A stretch of DNA of 64,000 nt from an uncultured Lactobacillus sp. (GCA_937874185.1 CALNAK010000019.1:62001-126000), one strand, 5' to 3'. Counted from the first letter of the stretch, positions 35,753 through 43,895 are shown. The notes: generated by a model from the letters alone, not told the origin. Made by a program: numbers and translations.

Positions 35753-35833
35753 TTTAGCCAGAAAAGATAGGTTGAGCTAACCAGAAGAATTCAACAATCT
35801 TAGCCAGAAGAAATTGATAAAATAAGCCAGAAA
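35753..35833. repeat. Four short direct repeats of about 23-bp period
   Basis: Close variants of TWAGCCAGAAGA start near 35754, 35777, 35800 and 35823. The spacing of 22-24 bp puts them on the same face of the helix. They lie between repeat F2-3 and the promoter of the structured RNA at 35.9 kb. Confidence 0.55.
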
Positions 35834-35896
35834 AATATTTCAAATTAATTAGCTTTATTAGTTAAACAAAATCAAACAATGTGCTAGTATGTGTCT

Positions 35897-36014
35897 GTAA
35901 TAAAGGTAGGGACAAAAAAGAGGCCTGTGGTAGCCAAGACCACAAACCTGAGAAAATTTGATGTCCTCACCGTGGAACAAAAAGCTAAGGGTCGGACACG
36001 AAAGTGTCTGGCCC
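35897..36014 (+). ncRNA. Candidate type I antitoxin RNA, locus 1
   Basis: An extended -10, TGCTAGTAT (35882-35890), with TTAAAC 17 bp upstream should start an RNA near 35897. It can fold with GGGACA/TGTCC closing an inner stem AGGCCTGTGGT/ACCACAAACCT. It ends in the hairpin GGGTCGGACAC GAAA GTGTCTGGCCC (35989-36014). That hairpin has no strong U tract but is symmetric, so it could also end the opposing toxin mRNA. A near-identical copy lies at 36.3 kb, and an analogue faces the peptide gene at 57.7 kb. Confidence 0.6.
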
Positions 36015-36024
36015 TATTGTGTAT

Positions 36025-36093
36025 CTAGCGATTCAATTCTCTGATTATTAGCAGTATTACTACTAAAATCAGAAAAGTGAACATGAGATTCAC
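36025..36093 (-). CDS. Candidate type I toxin: 22-aa hydrophobic peptide
   Basis: A GTG at 36093, eight bases after a perfect AGGAGG, opens 22 codons: VNLMFTF, then LILVVILLII, then RELNR, and TAG at 36027-36025. An internal ATG is at 36084. The peptide is a single hydrophobic helix with a charged C-terminus, the form of type I toxins. It converges on the candidate antitoxin RNA and shares its terminator hairpin. The second locus at 57.66 kb shares the LIL..ILLI core. It lacks the proline/glycine pattern of the Fst family, so the family is unnamed here. Confidence 0.55.
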   Translation of the reverse strand: MNLMFTFLILVVILLIIRELNR

Positions 36094-36313
36094 TACAAGG
36101 GCCTCCTAGATTAGTAGAAGGTATTGTGCCTAAAAAAATCATAAGCAACATTTCCTTCCCTGGTGCCTAAAGCTAGGGATAAGAACACACTAATTTTTTC
36201 TAAAGATAGTGTATCAAAATGCAAGTTTTGATATTGGAAATAAGGGTAAATATTTATTAGAAAATATGTGTTTTTTAGTTAAACAAAATCAAACAATGTG
36301 CTAGTATGTGTCT

Positions 36314-36433
36314 GTAATAAAAGGTAGGGACAAAAAAGAGGCCTGTGGTGGCAAGACCACAAACCTGAGAAAATTCGATGTCCTTACCGTGAAACTATGA
36401 ATCTATGGGGTCGGACACGAAAGTGTCTGGCCC
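36314..36433 (+). ncRNA. Second copy of the candidate antitoxin RNA, without intact toxin
   Basis: The stretch 36273-36433 repeats 35868-36014 almost exactly, including TGCTAGTAT (36299-36307) and the GGGTCGGACAC hairpin (36408-36433). Downstream on the opposite strand only a TTTGATGCACTAG remnant corresponds to the toxin C-terminus, and no hydrophobic frame remains. It looks like a duplicate whose toxin decayed, leaving a solitary RNA. Confidence 0.55.
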
Positions 36434-36470
36434 GTTTGCTTTTCTAGTGCATCAAATACTATTAAAAAGT

Positions 36471-36499
36471 GGGTCAAGTAATTATTTGCTTGATCCTTT
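36471..36499 (+). terminator. Terminator-like hairpin
   Basis: GGGTCAAG and CTTGATCC with a 10-nt loop are followed by TTTTAT, downstream of the second RNA copy. Confidence 0.6.
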
Positions 36500-36555
36500 T
36501 ATATGTCTAACATTTTACTTTTCTGATATTATACTTCGTGAATGATAATAAAAAA

Positions 36556-36583
36556 GACAAGGACCTAGTTGTCCTTGTCTCAA
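36556..36583. terminator. Bidirectional terminator-like hairpin
   Basis: GACAAGGAC and GTCCTTGTC pair around CTAGTT, with AAAAAA before and a modest T-rich run after. It may end transcripts from the right. Confidence 0.5.
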
Positions 36584-36698
36584 ATGTTGTATTGTTAGGG
36601 ATGGTTCTTACATCTGCATAGGATTTACAGATGTTTGATATTTGGTTGTTAATTTTTGAGTAGGGATTTCAATGACCTTAACTTTGATAGAGGTATTG

Positions 36699-36823
36699 AA
36701 ACGAGCTCCATGAGGGCAACTCCACTCCGCTTTGCCTGACTTCCCAAATCATACGCAAAGTGCGCGTATAATTCGTGAAGCCCTGCAAATGCTCGGGAGC
36801 TGACCGCCCTCATTGCGCTCTCT
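36699..36823. repeat. Family 2 hairpin repeat, copy F2-4 (reverse)
   Basis: It is in reverse orientation (AAACGAGCTCC to GCGCTCTCT). Stems include GAGGGC/GCCCTC and the inner AATCATACGC/GCGTATAATT. Together with F2-5 it forms a direct tandem repeat whose junction carries TTTGATAGAGGTATCGAAACG. Confidence 0.65.
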
Positions 36824-36842
36824 AAATTTGATAGAGGTATCG

Positions 36843-36961
36843 AAACGAGCTACACAAGGGCAACCCATTCCGGTTTACCTAATATCTGGCCTCACTCACT
36901 GCGTGAGCAATTCCAAATATCATGTAAATCCTCGTGGGCTGGGCGCCCTTGTTCCGCTCTC
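36843..36961. repeat. Family 2 hairpin repeat, copy F2-5 (reverse)
   Basis: It runs AAACGAGCTAC to CCGCTCTC. Read on the minus strand it begins immediately after the tpx TAA stop. Stems include AAGGGC/GCCCTT and the inner CTCACTCACTGCGTGAG. It shares a 23-bp lead-in with F2-4. Confidence 0.65.
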
Positions 36962-37456
36962 TTAACTCATCTGATTAACTTGATCCAATACTTTATCATA
37001 ACTAGGTTCGTTTGATTGTACTGGAACTATTTCAGAATAGATTATTTCGCAACTTGGGTCAACTACCCAGACTGAACGTGCCAATATGTCTAAATCTTTG
37101 ATCCAGATATGAGATTTGTTACCGAAGTCATGATTTACATCGGATAACATTTGCATGTTTTCGACATTCTCAGAGGCACACCAGTGAGATTGTTCTTCTA
37201 CTGTATTGGTTGAGATTGTAACGAAGTTGATTTCTGAGTGTCCATCTACTTCTTTATTGAAATGTTTCGTCTGAATACTACATACACGAGTGTCAATGTC
37301 AGGTACTACACTGATAAGGAGCGGCTTATCTAATAAGTCGCTGAGCTTGACCTCTTTATTGTCCTTATTTAGAACAGTAAAATCAGGAAACTTTGAGCCA
37401 ACCGTCAATGGATCCCCATTAGTTGTAATAGTCTTACCCTTAAAATCCAAATTCAT
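36962..37456 (-). CDS. tpx: Thiol peroxidase
   Basis: The 164-aa peroxiredoxin (atypical 2-Cys) reduces hydrogen peroxide and alkyl peroxides using thioredoxin. The peroxidatic C59 is in DIDTRVCSIQT and the resolving C93 in SHWCASENV, as in bacterial Tpx. The usual Thr/Pro before the peroxidatic cysteine (VVPDIDT) is kept. ATG 37456 follows AAAGGTGTG; a GTG three codons upstream overlaps that ribosome site. A family 2 repeat starts at its stop codon. Confidence 0.94.
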   Translation of the reverse strand: MNLDFKGKTITTNGDPLTVGSKFPDFTVLNKDNKEVKLSDLLDKPLLISVVPDIDTRVCSIQTKHFNKEVDGHSEINFVTISTNTVEEQSHWCASENVENMQMLSDVNHDFGNKSHIWIKDLDILARSVWVVDPSCEIIYSEIVPVQSNEPSYDKVLDQVNQMS

Positions 37457-37551
37457 ACAAATCACACCTTTCTATTTTTGAACTAGTTTCATTATATGTT
37501 ATACCAAAATGAAAGCATAGAAATTGAATCAATAAGATATGAGGAAAATAA

Positions 37552-38064
37552 ATGTTAATAATAGGAAGAAAAGTAAAAATACGTAACTTTGAGAAAACAG
37601 ACTTTGATCAATTTTGGAGTCTGGTTAATGACAAGAATAACCATGATCTAGCAGGTTTAGAGTATACCAGTGACGAAACCTTCGCCAAAAATTTGTTTGA
37701 TATGTATTTGCGACGTGAAGATACCTATGTAATTGCATTGGTTTCTGACAATAGTATGGTAGGAATTATCGAATTGAATAAACGTGGCGAATCCGAAAGT
37801 TTGATTTTGACAAGGGAGGTGGGGTTTGTAGTAGATAGCAAGTACCGTCAAAAAGGTTATGCTTCGGAAGCGGTCAAATTAATAGTAGATTTCGGTCGAA
37901 AAGAGTTGCACCTAAATGAGATTTGGGCATCAACTGAAGAAAGCAACACGACACCACAGAAACTTTTAGAGAAATTAGGCTTCAAATATATATATAGTGC
38001 GGATGAATCGCTTCCATTCGTATCACAGCACAATGTAGTGAAATATTACCTTTTAAAGGGATAG
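37552..38064 (+). CDS. GNAT family N-acetyltransferase
   Basis: The 170-aa protein has the GNAT fold: N-terminal VKIRNFEKTDFDQFWSLV, the central acetyl-CoA-binding segment EVGFVVDSKYRQKGYASEAV (R/Q-x-x-G-x-A), and the late NTTPQKLLEKLGFKYI. It is similar to RimJ/RimL-type enzymes that acetylate protein N-termini or small amines. The substrate is unknown. GAGGAAAATAA precedes the ATG. It is a single gene between tpx and the WxL cluster. Confidence 0.88.
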   Translation: MLIIGRKVKIRNFEKTDFDQFWSLVNDKNNHDLAGLEYTSDETFAKNLFDMYLRREDTYVIALVSDNSMVGIIELNKRGESESLILTREVGFVVDSKYRQKGYASEAVKLIVDFGRKELHLNEIWASTEESNTTPQKLLEKLGFKYIYSADESLPFVSQHNVVKYYLLKG

Positions 38065-38119
38065 TTCATTTCTTGTAAGAAATTCTTAATTATTTCGAAG
38101 TAGTAACCATGTATACAGA

Positions 38120-38128
38120 TGGTATTAT
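38120..38128 (+). promoter_or_regulatory. Promoter of the WxL cluster
   Basis: TGGTATTAT is a near-perfect extended -10 about 50 bp before the first WxL-cluster gene. Two TTCTTGTAAG copies flank it (38089 and 38131), which could be a regulator site. Confidence 0.45.
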
Positions 38129-38177
38129 ACTTCTTGTAAGGAGAAAATAGACTGACTTTTGATGAGAGGTTTTTTAT

Positions 38178-38645
38178 ATGAAAAGAAAGATGAGAACTAG
38201 AAAAAGTCTCAAAGTCAAAAAGCGAGTAGTCGGTTTCTTCGCAATTGCCGTTATATTGTTAGGTGTGATTGGCGGGTTCAGCATTAACAAGGTTATCGCT
38301 GAGTCGGATAGTCTCACTGGAGGTGGCAATAACAGATCTGAAGCAGTCGTTGCTAGCGCGTCTAATTCTTCTGGATTAGATGGTGGCGGCGGATCCAACG
38401 CAGATGTGTTAATGACTAATGATAATACCGGTACCAGCACAGGGAATCAGAAGAAAGTTGCTGATACGGATTATACACCTTCAGTGAATGTCAACAACAT
38501 GTCATCATACCCTCAAACGGGAGATGCACCTGATTCCGGATTAGTCATTATAGGATTTAGTATTTTGATTAGTCTATTCGCTTTTTATGGTTTTAAGATT
38601 CGTAAGAGCTTTAAGATCTTACATGTTTCAACCGTTTCAAAGTGA
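38178..38645 (+). CDS. Small sortase-anchored protein of the WxL cluster
   Basis: The 155-aa protein has a basic start and signal anchor (residues 1-42, ending VIAESD). A Gly/Ser/Asn-rich middle (GGGGSN) follows, then the sorting signal Y-P-Q-T-G-D at about residues 113-118, a hydrophobic helix and a basic tail. The first residue of the LPxTG motif is Tyr rather than Leu. A second hydrophobic stretch ends further from the C-terminus than usual. Small LPxTG proteins are typical members of WxL/csc clusters and may help hold the WxL complex at the wall. Confidence 0.85.
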   Translation: MKRKMRTRKSLKVKKRVVGFFAIAVILLGVIGGFSINKVIAESDSLTGGGNNRSEAVVASASNSSGLDGGGGSNADVLMTNDNTGTSTGNQKKVADTDYTPSVNVNNMSSYPQTGDAPDSGLVIIGFSILISLFAFYGFKIRKSFKILHVSTVSK

Positions 38646-38770
38646 TTCAAATTAGAAAAATAACTTTTACAAATAATGGAGTGTACAGCTTGTAAAATTT
38701 GTTATTATCTAATTGTAATCAAGAAAGACAAAAACAAAAAAATAATTTTCTATATCAGGGAGGATATATC

Positions 38771-39619
38771 ATGAAATTATCTAAAAACGTTCTAGTAGGT
38801 TCATTAGCTTCAGCAGGAATTATTTTAGGAGCTTTAGCACCAGCAATGACAGCACAAGCTGCTACAACAACAGGTAACATTGATGCTGACGGTAATGTTA
38901 CAGCTAACGCAGATTCAGAAGGTAAGTTAGTTGAAAGAGATTATGGTGTATTAGGTAAAGATGGTACTTCAATTGCTTTTGATTCAGGTGTTGCAGGAGA
39001 TAACCAATATGGTAAAGCATCAGCAGAATCAAATGCTAATGTTCAAGTATTGTCAGGTGTCTTAGTACTTCAAGCTGTTCCTGACTTCGGATTTGGTTCA
39101 GGTGCTGCAGGTTCAACAGTTGCATTGAAGAACAATGAAGCTACAGGTACTGGTAAAGATGGTAATGCTCAAGGACTATTGCAAGTAACAGATGCACGTA
39201 GTGCAGCCCCCGGCTTCTCATTGACTGCAAAAATGGGTAATTTTACAGAAGCCGACGGAACAGCAATCGCTGCTGATAAAGGATCTGGAGCTGACTTTAA
39301 TTTAAATCTTGCATCTGGTGACCTTACAGGTGGAGACGGATTAACAGCAGGTGAAGCTAGTCCTATTTCAACAATGCCTGCAAAATTAGTTTCAAGTAAT
39401 AAGGATTCTGATCAAGCTACAATTATGAATCCAAAAGCAGGTAGTTATAAAGTTGGTGATTTAAAGACAACATTTACAACTCCTGAATCAGCAGAATTAT
39501 CAATTCCTGCTGGTCTTTCAACTAATGATGTTAAGAATCCAAGTGTTAAGTCATATACATCAATGATTACATGGACATTGAATGCTGCTCCAACTGTTAC
39601 AGCACCAGCCGCTGGATAA
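38771..39619 (+). CDS. WxL domain-containing surface protein
   Basis: The 282-aa secreted protein has a signal peptide (residues 1-32, AQAAT) and an almost complete WxL domain. The second motif is intact in SMITWTLNAAP near the C-terminus. The first motif position reads GFSLTAKMGNF, with Phe in place of Trp. The start ATG 38771 follows AGGGAGG. It is the main WxL protein of the cluster and probably interacts with the DUF916 proteins encoded downstream. The composition (Ala/Gly/Thr-rich, low in aromatic residues) is typical. Confidence 0.9.
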   Translation: MKLSKNVLVGSLASAGIILGALAPAMTAQAATTTGNIDADGNVTANADSEGKLVERDYGVLGKDGTSIAFDSGVAGDNQYGKASAESNANVQVLSGVLVLQAVPDFGFGSGAAGSTVALKNNEATGTGKDGNAQGLLQVTDARSAAPGFSLTAKMGNFTEADGTAIAADKGSGADFNLNLASGDLTGGDGLTAGEASPISTMPAKLVSSNKDSDQATIMNPKAGSYKVGDLKTTFTTPESAELSIPAGLSTNDVKNPSVKSYTSMITWTLNAAPTVTAPAAG

Positions 39620-39646
39620 TTGAATAAATAATATTATAAAATAACA

Positions 39647-39676
39647 AACCGCTACTACTATAGTAGTGGTTTTTAT
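39647..39676 (+). terminator. Terminator or processing hairpin after the WxL gene
   Basis: AACCGCTACTACTA and TAGTAGTGGTT form a tight stem followed by TTTTATTTTA. Downstream genes may be expressed by read-through or their own promoter. Confidence 0.75.
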
Positions 39677-39730
39677 TTTATAATGAATGTGATTACAAAT
39701 TTTATTCATTAAGTATATTGGGAGGTATTT

Positions 39731-40842
39731 ATGAGAAATAGAAAAACGAATATTTCTTTAGTGATTGCTTTTATTGTTACTCTACTCATTGGGGGAGTAT
39801 TCAATATAAACAAAGTTAGTGCGGCGACTTCTGGAAATTATGCCCTTAAAGTTGGTGGTGAAACTAATGACAATGTTAATATAGATAATGGAAGTTATGT
39901 TATAACAGGTGATCCTGGACAAACCGTTGATTTAAAATTACTTGTTGTTAACAAATCTAGTGATTCAAGGAAATTTTTATATAATGTAACGACTGCATAT
40001 ACTACGAATGGTGGAAACCTGGCATATGATAGTACAAAGGTTTCTGATCCAGATTTAAAAATTCAAACTAGAGATCTTGTAACACCGAAAACCACGGTTT
40101 TTGAGATACCGGGATCTAAAACGGCAACACTAACTGTAAAATTAACAATTCCTGAGAAGAAATTCAGGGGTTATTTAATGGGTGGATTTAATGTTGTTCC
40201 GTATAACGAAAAGGCTAAGGGAACGGTTTCATCTAATGGTACTTTATTGAAAAATAAATTTAGCTATTCTATACCAATACAAGTTCATCAAAAAGTGAGG
40301 CTACAGATGATGCAAAGTATTCGGTGGTGACTGTAAAACCCTCAACGATTGTTAATAAAGCGAAACAGAATCCAGCCGTAATAGCTAAAGTTCATAATTC
40401 AACTAATAGTTATCCGGGTCAACTAAGTTCAAAAGCCGTTGTCACTAAAAAAGGTGATAGTAAGTTTAAAATAACTGATGTTAAAAATAATCAATCAATT
40501 GCACCAACGTCAAGTTATAATTACCAAATTTCTTGGGGAAATAAGAGTCTCCAGGCAGGTAACTATCATTTGAAGCTAACTTATAAAACTGCTGGTGGTA
40601 TTAAGAGTTGGGTAATTAATAAGGATTTCTCAATTACTAATAATGATGCTGCTAAGTACAATAAACTTGCTGGTATCAAACCAAATTATTTATGGCTATA
40701 TATCTTGTTAGGTATTCTTGCATTAGCAATAATTCTTGGATTAGGTATTTACTTAGGTAGAAGAAATAATAACAAAAATAATGGTAACAATAATAACAAC
40801 GGAAATAATTCTGGTAACAATACTAGAAGACGTCGTCGTTAA
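39731..40842 (+). pseudogene. DUF916/DUF3324 WxL-cluster protein with a frameshift
   Basis: Two overlapping frames together encode one family member of about 370 residues. The first (39731 to a TGA at 40330) has a signal peptide and the DUF916 domain, including the LMGGFNVVPYNE signature. The second (continuing to 40842) has the DUF3324 domain, a membrane helix (LWLYILLGILALAIILGLGI) and an Asn/Gly-rich basic tail. They join at an A run (40290-40294): CATCAAAAAGTG would need one more A to keep frame. This may be a true pseudogene, a slippery phase-variable run or a sequencing error. Confidence 0.85.
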
Positions 40843-40856
40843 TAAAAAAATTAATT

Positions 40857-40887
40857 AGGCTGTTCCAAGACTTGGAGCGGCTTTTTT
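40857..40887 (+). terminator. Terminator after the frameshifted DUF916 gene
   Basis: AGGCTGTTCCAAG and CTTGGAGCGGCTT pair with G-U wobbles and are followed by TTTTTT. Confidence 0.8.
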
Positions 40888-40927
40888 AGTATCATAGATG
40901 GTATATAAGTATTTACCAGAGGTTATT

Positions 40928-41908
40928 ATGAATAAGAAAATTATGTACCTTTTTTCGTTACTGTTCTTTGCCATGGTCAGTTTTGTAATTACACCTAATG
41001 TAGTTAAAGCTGATATTGATGGCTTGACGGTAACACCGTTGATTGGAGATTCCGATGTAACTGATAGATTTCAAATTATAGGTAAGTCTGATTCAGAAAG
41101 AACACTTAGTATTTCTTTGTCTAATTTTGGCATTAGACAATTACATTTGGTGATTGTTCCGACTAATGCGACAACTTCAATGGATGGAAAAATTGTTTAT
41201 ACCGATAATGTAAAAAAAGGTCAGTATGGACTCAAATATGCTTTTGCCGATATGACTAAACCTCAAAAGGTTGTTCTTGGTCCTAATAAGACTAAGGATG
41301 TGAAGTTTAAGGTAAAGTTGCCAGATACCAAGGTAAAGGGTCTAGTTATGGCTGGATTCAATATTTATGCGACTAATAATGGGGTTAAGGGTAATGCGGA
41401 CGTTCCTGTTTGGATAACTGATGATAATAAGTCTGTTGGTGGTATCCTTAGTTTGAATAATTTAACTTTGGATGTTATTCATAAGCAACCACATATTATT
41501 ATTAACTTACAGAACAAAGAACCTGGTATGATGAAAAAGGTTATTGTTCACATGACAGTTAAACGTAAGAGTTGGTTAGACAGATTCAACCTTGGGCCTA
41601 AAAAAATGTCTGCCGATTTAACATATCCAAAGGTTGCACCAAACTCACGTATTCCAGTTGATTTTGACCAGAACCAAACTCCAATTTCACCCGGAAAGTA
41701 CGTAGTAAAAGGTGCAGCTAGAAGCGGTAAGGCAACATGGACATTCCATAAGACGTATACGATAACCCAAGATCAAGCTAACAACATTAATAAGCGCTGC
41801 AAAGGTTTGATTTACAATAAGACGACAACGTATATACTAATAGTGTGTGTTCTAGTCTCGATAATTTTTCTCATTTTTTGGGCCATTTGGTACTCAGGTA
41901 GGAGTTAA
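40928..41908 (+). CDS. DUF916 family WxL-cluster membrane protein
   Basis: The 326-aa protein has a signal peptide (about residues 1-32, VKADID), a DUF916-like beta domain with VKGLVMAGFNIYATN, a second beta domain (DUF3324-like) containing the basic KRKSWLDRF insertion, and a C-terminal membrane helix (TTYILIVCVLVSIIFLIFW) with a very short cytoplasmic end. DUF916 proteins bind WxL proteins or peptidoglycan and are thought to be part of a surface complex. ATG 40928 follows GAGGTT. It lies 4 bp before the next gene. Confidence 0.87.
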   Translation: MNKKIMYLFSLLFFAMVSFVITPNVVKADIDGLTVTPLIGDSDVTDRFQIIGKSDSERTLSISLSNFGIRQLHLVIVPTNATTSMDGKIVYTDNVKKGQYGLKYAFADMTKPQKVVLGPNKTKDVKFKVKLPDTKVKGLVMAGFNIYATNNGVKGNADVPVWITDDNKSVGGILSLNNLTLDVIHKQPHIIINLQNKEPGMMKKVIVHMTVKRKSWLDRFNLGPKKMSADLTYPKVAPNSRIPVDFDQNQTPISPGKYVVKGAARSGKATWTFHKTYTITQDQANNINKRCKGLIYNKTTTYILIVCVLVSIIFLIFWAIWYSGRS

Positions 41909-41912
41909 AAGT

Positions 41913-43043
41913 ATGAAAAGACGAATAATTTTATTTTTATCAACATTATTACTATTAGTTGCTGTTCTTTTGCCAGCTACAACGGTGAAGGCAGCACCTG
42001 ATAAATCATATGCAATTCAAGCAATTTTGCCAGACAATCAGATCAACAAGGATGAATCTTACTTCGACTTGAAGGTAGAACCTAACAAGGAACAGTCTCT
42101 GAAGGTCCTGATTGCCAATACTGGTAGTAAACCTATAACTGTTACTGCCGAGTTAAACAACGCTTATACGGCCGATTCTGGCGTTATAGGATACGATAAG
42201 TACAATGCCAAATTGTATAAAGCTAAGAATCCTTCTTTGACATCTTTAGTTGATGGCAAACGTAAGCAAGTTGTTTCATTACAAACTGGTGAGAACAAGA
42301 CGGTTGAATTCAAAGTTAAGTCGCCAAGTTCTGAATATGCCGGTATTATTTTGGGTGGTGTGACAACTACTGCTTCAGTAAGTCCAACTAAGTCAAAGAA
42401 TATCAATATTAAGAACCAAGTTCGTTATGTTAAAGGTGTTGTACTTCGTTCTAAAGACGACGGTGTCATGCCTGATATGCATTTGACATCAGCTGCTCCT
42501 AAAGCCGTAGCTGGATCAACTGGTATTGCCTACACAATGGACAATACAGCACCGATAAACATCAATAAGGTGTCGTTGAAGGCTGAAATCAAGCATGGTG
42601 ATAAAACTATCAACTATAGTGCAGATAACCTGCAGATAGCTCCTAGTTCCCAATTCAACTACTTTATTCCGATTAAGTCTTTGGGTTCTGGTACATATAA
42701 AGCCCACATTACTTTGAAGAATAGTGATGGATTTGAGAAGTCATTCAATAAGAATATTACAGTCAAGCAAAGACAAGTTGACAGTGTAAATGACGCTGCC
42801 AATCCTAAACAAGAAGGTAATAATAAACAATGGTTGATTATTATTATCGGTATTATTGCTTTGATTGCCGTAGTTGTTTGGTTGTACCTCTACTATTCAC
42901 AACGTAATAAAGGTGACGGTAAAGGTCCTAAAGGACGCGGATTCGAATTACCTAAATTTGGTAAGAAGTCTACCGATAATTCAGGCAAGACTTCAAGATC
43001 TGATAAGAGTGATGGAACTCGTTCATCACGTCATAAGAAGTAG
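41913..43043 (+). CDS. DUF916/DUF3324 WxL-cluster membrane protein
   Basis: The 376-aa protein has a signal peptide (residues 1-27, VKAAPDK), a DUF916 domain at about 28-150 (YAGIILGGVTTTA), a DUF3324 domain at about 160-290, a membrane helix (QWLIIIIGIIALIAVVVWLY) and a long basic, Ser/Lys-rich cytoplasmic tail. It is the typical full-length version of the family whose neighbour at 39.7 kb is frameshifted. TAGGAG lies upstream of the ATG. Confidence 0.9.
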   Translation: MKRRIILFLSTLLLLVAVLLPATTVKAAPDKSYAIQAILPDNQINKDESYFDLKVEPNKEQSLKVLIANTGSKPITVTAELNNAYTADSGVIGYDKYNAKLYKAKNPSLTSLVDGKRKQVVSLQTGENKTVEFKVKSPSSEYAGIILGGVTTTASVSPTKSKNINIKNQVRYVKGVVLRSKDDGVMPDMHLTSAAPKAVAGSTGIAYTMDNTAPININKVSLKAEIKHGDKTINYSADNLQIAPSSQFNYFIPIKSLGSGTYKAHITLKNSDGFEKSFNKNITVKQRQVDSVNDAANPKQEGNNKQWLIIIIGIIALIAVVVWLYLYYSQRNKGDGKGPKGRGFELPKFGKKSTDNSGKTSRSDKSDGTRSSRHKK

Positions 43044-43051
43044 ATTGTTAA

Positions 43052-43084
43052 GGCATTCCTGTGTTGATGGGGATGTCTTTTTTT
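43052..43084 (+). terminator. Terminator of the WxL cluster
   Basis: GGCATTCC and GGGGATGTC pair with wobbles and are followed by TTTTTTT. Confidence 0.75.
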
Positions 43085-43181
43085 CGTGATTTTAAATTTT
43101 TATTTGTTTGCTTTTGATGCGAACATAGGTTTGCTTATTGTGTTAAAGTTATGTTATCAAATTTATTGGGAGAGATCACCA

Positions 43182-43640
43182 ATGGAAATCGGTGGCAAAT
43201 TTATTAAGCGGAATAGGAAAGTAAAATGTTTTGATAGATATTACTTTGACGCATTAACTAGATTTGTAGGAAATGACTTGAGGAACCAAAAATTTGTTAA
43301 AGATATAAAAGTAATTAGGTCAAAATCTACTGACTCGATTTATTTTTATTTGGAACTGAAAGGGATGTCGAACAAAATAAAACTCTCGTTGAGGACGCAT
43401 GCTCCCAAAGAATATCCTGATGATGGTGTTTATCTTAATGTTGCGAGGTATAGATTGATTCGTGATTTGAGATATGCCGTGATAAAGAAATTATGTAAAG
43501 AATATCAGGCTTGTCTTGGACCGACAGCTTGTATTTTACCAACTAGAGAAAATTTCCAATATGTGAATTCAAATATGTCTCGTAAGAAGAAGTTAAAACA
43601 AAAGATAGCTGATAAACGTAATAGGATGCCACATAAGTAA
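43182..43640 (+). CDS. Hypothetical protein (152 aa)
   Basis: ATG 43182 follows GGGAGAG at seven bases and is preferred over an upstream ATG at 43086 that overlaps the terminator T run. The product is basic (many Lys/Arg, ending KKKLKQKIADKRNRMPHK), with a central block YFYLELKGMSNKIKLSLRTH that suggests a beta hairpin. I do not recognise a family. It lies between the WxL cluster and a small RelB-like gene. The high net charge suggests nucleic acid binding, but this is an inference. Confidence 0.65.
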   Translation: MEIGGKFIKRNRKVKCFDRYYFDALTRFVGNDLRNQKFVKDIKVIRSKSTDSIYFYLELKGMSNKIKLSLRTHAPKEYPDDGVYLNVARYRLIRDLRYAVIKKLCKEYQACLGPTACILPTRENFQYVNSNMSRKKKLKQKIADKRNRMPHK

Positions 43641-43679
43641 GGATGTTCAAAAATAAATAATAAGGGTAGGGATTTTATT

Positions 43680-43892
43680 ATGGCAATAATTAATATTACA
43701 GTTACTGATTCTGAGAAAGAATGGTTACAGTATATGGCAGATTTCTATGGAATATCTTTGTCAGATCTATTGAAGGAATATTCTATGGACCAACTTGAAT
43801 ATGATACTCAGGTAGCGGAAATTGCACATAAGAAATACTTGGAAGATGATCAAACTGTGAGTATGAAGAAAGTATTGAACGAGTTTCATTAG
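43680..43892 (+). CDS. RelB/DUF6290-like antitoxin, apparently solitary
   Basis: The 70-aa protein starts at ATG 43680 behind TAGGG. INITVTDSEKEWLQYMADFYG followed by SLSDLLKEYSMDQLE is the ribbon-helix-helix pattern of RelB/DinJ-type antitoxins, and the C-terminal half is the acidic toxin-wrapping region. RelB antitoxins normally precede a relE toxin gene by a few bases. Here a terminator follows 4 bp after the stop, so no partner is encoded. It may be an orphan or act on a distant toxin. Confidence 0.75.
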   Translation: MAIINITVTDSEKEWLQYMADFYGISLSDLLKEYSMDQLEYDTQVAEIAHKKYLEDDQTVSMKKVLNEFH

Positions 43893-43895
43893 ACA

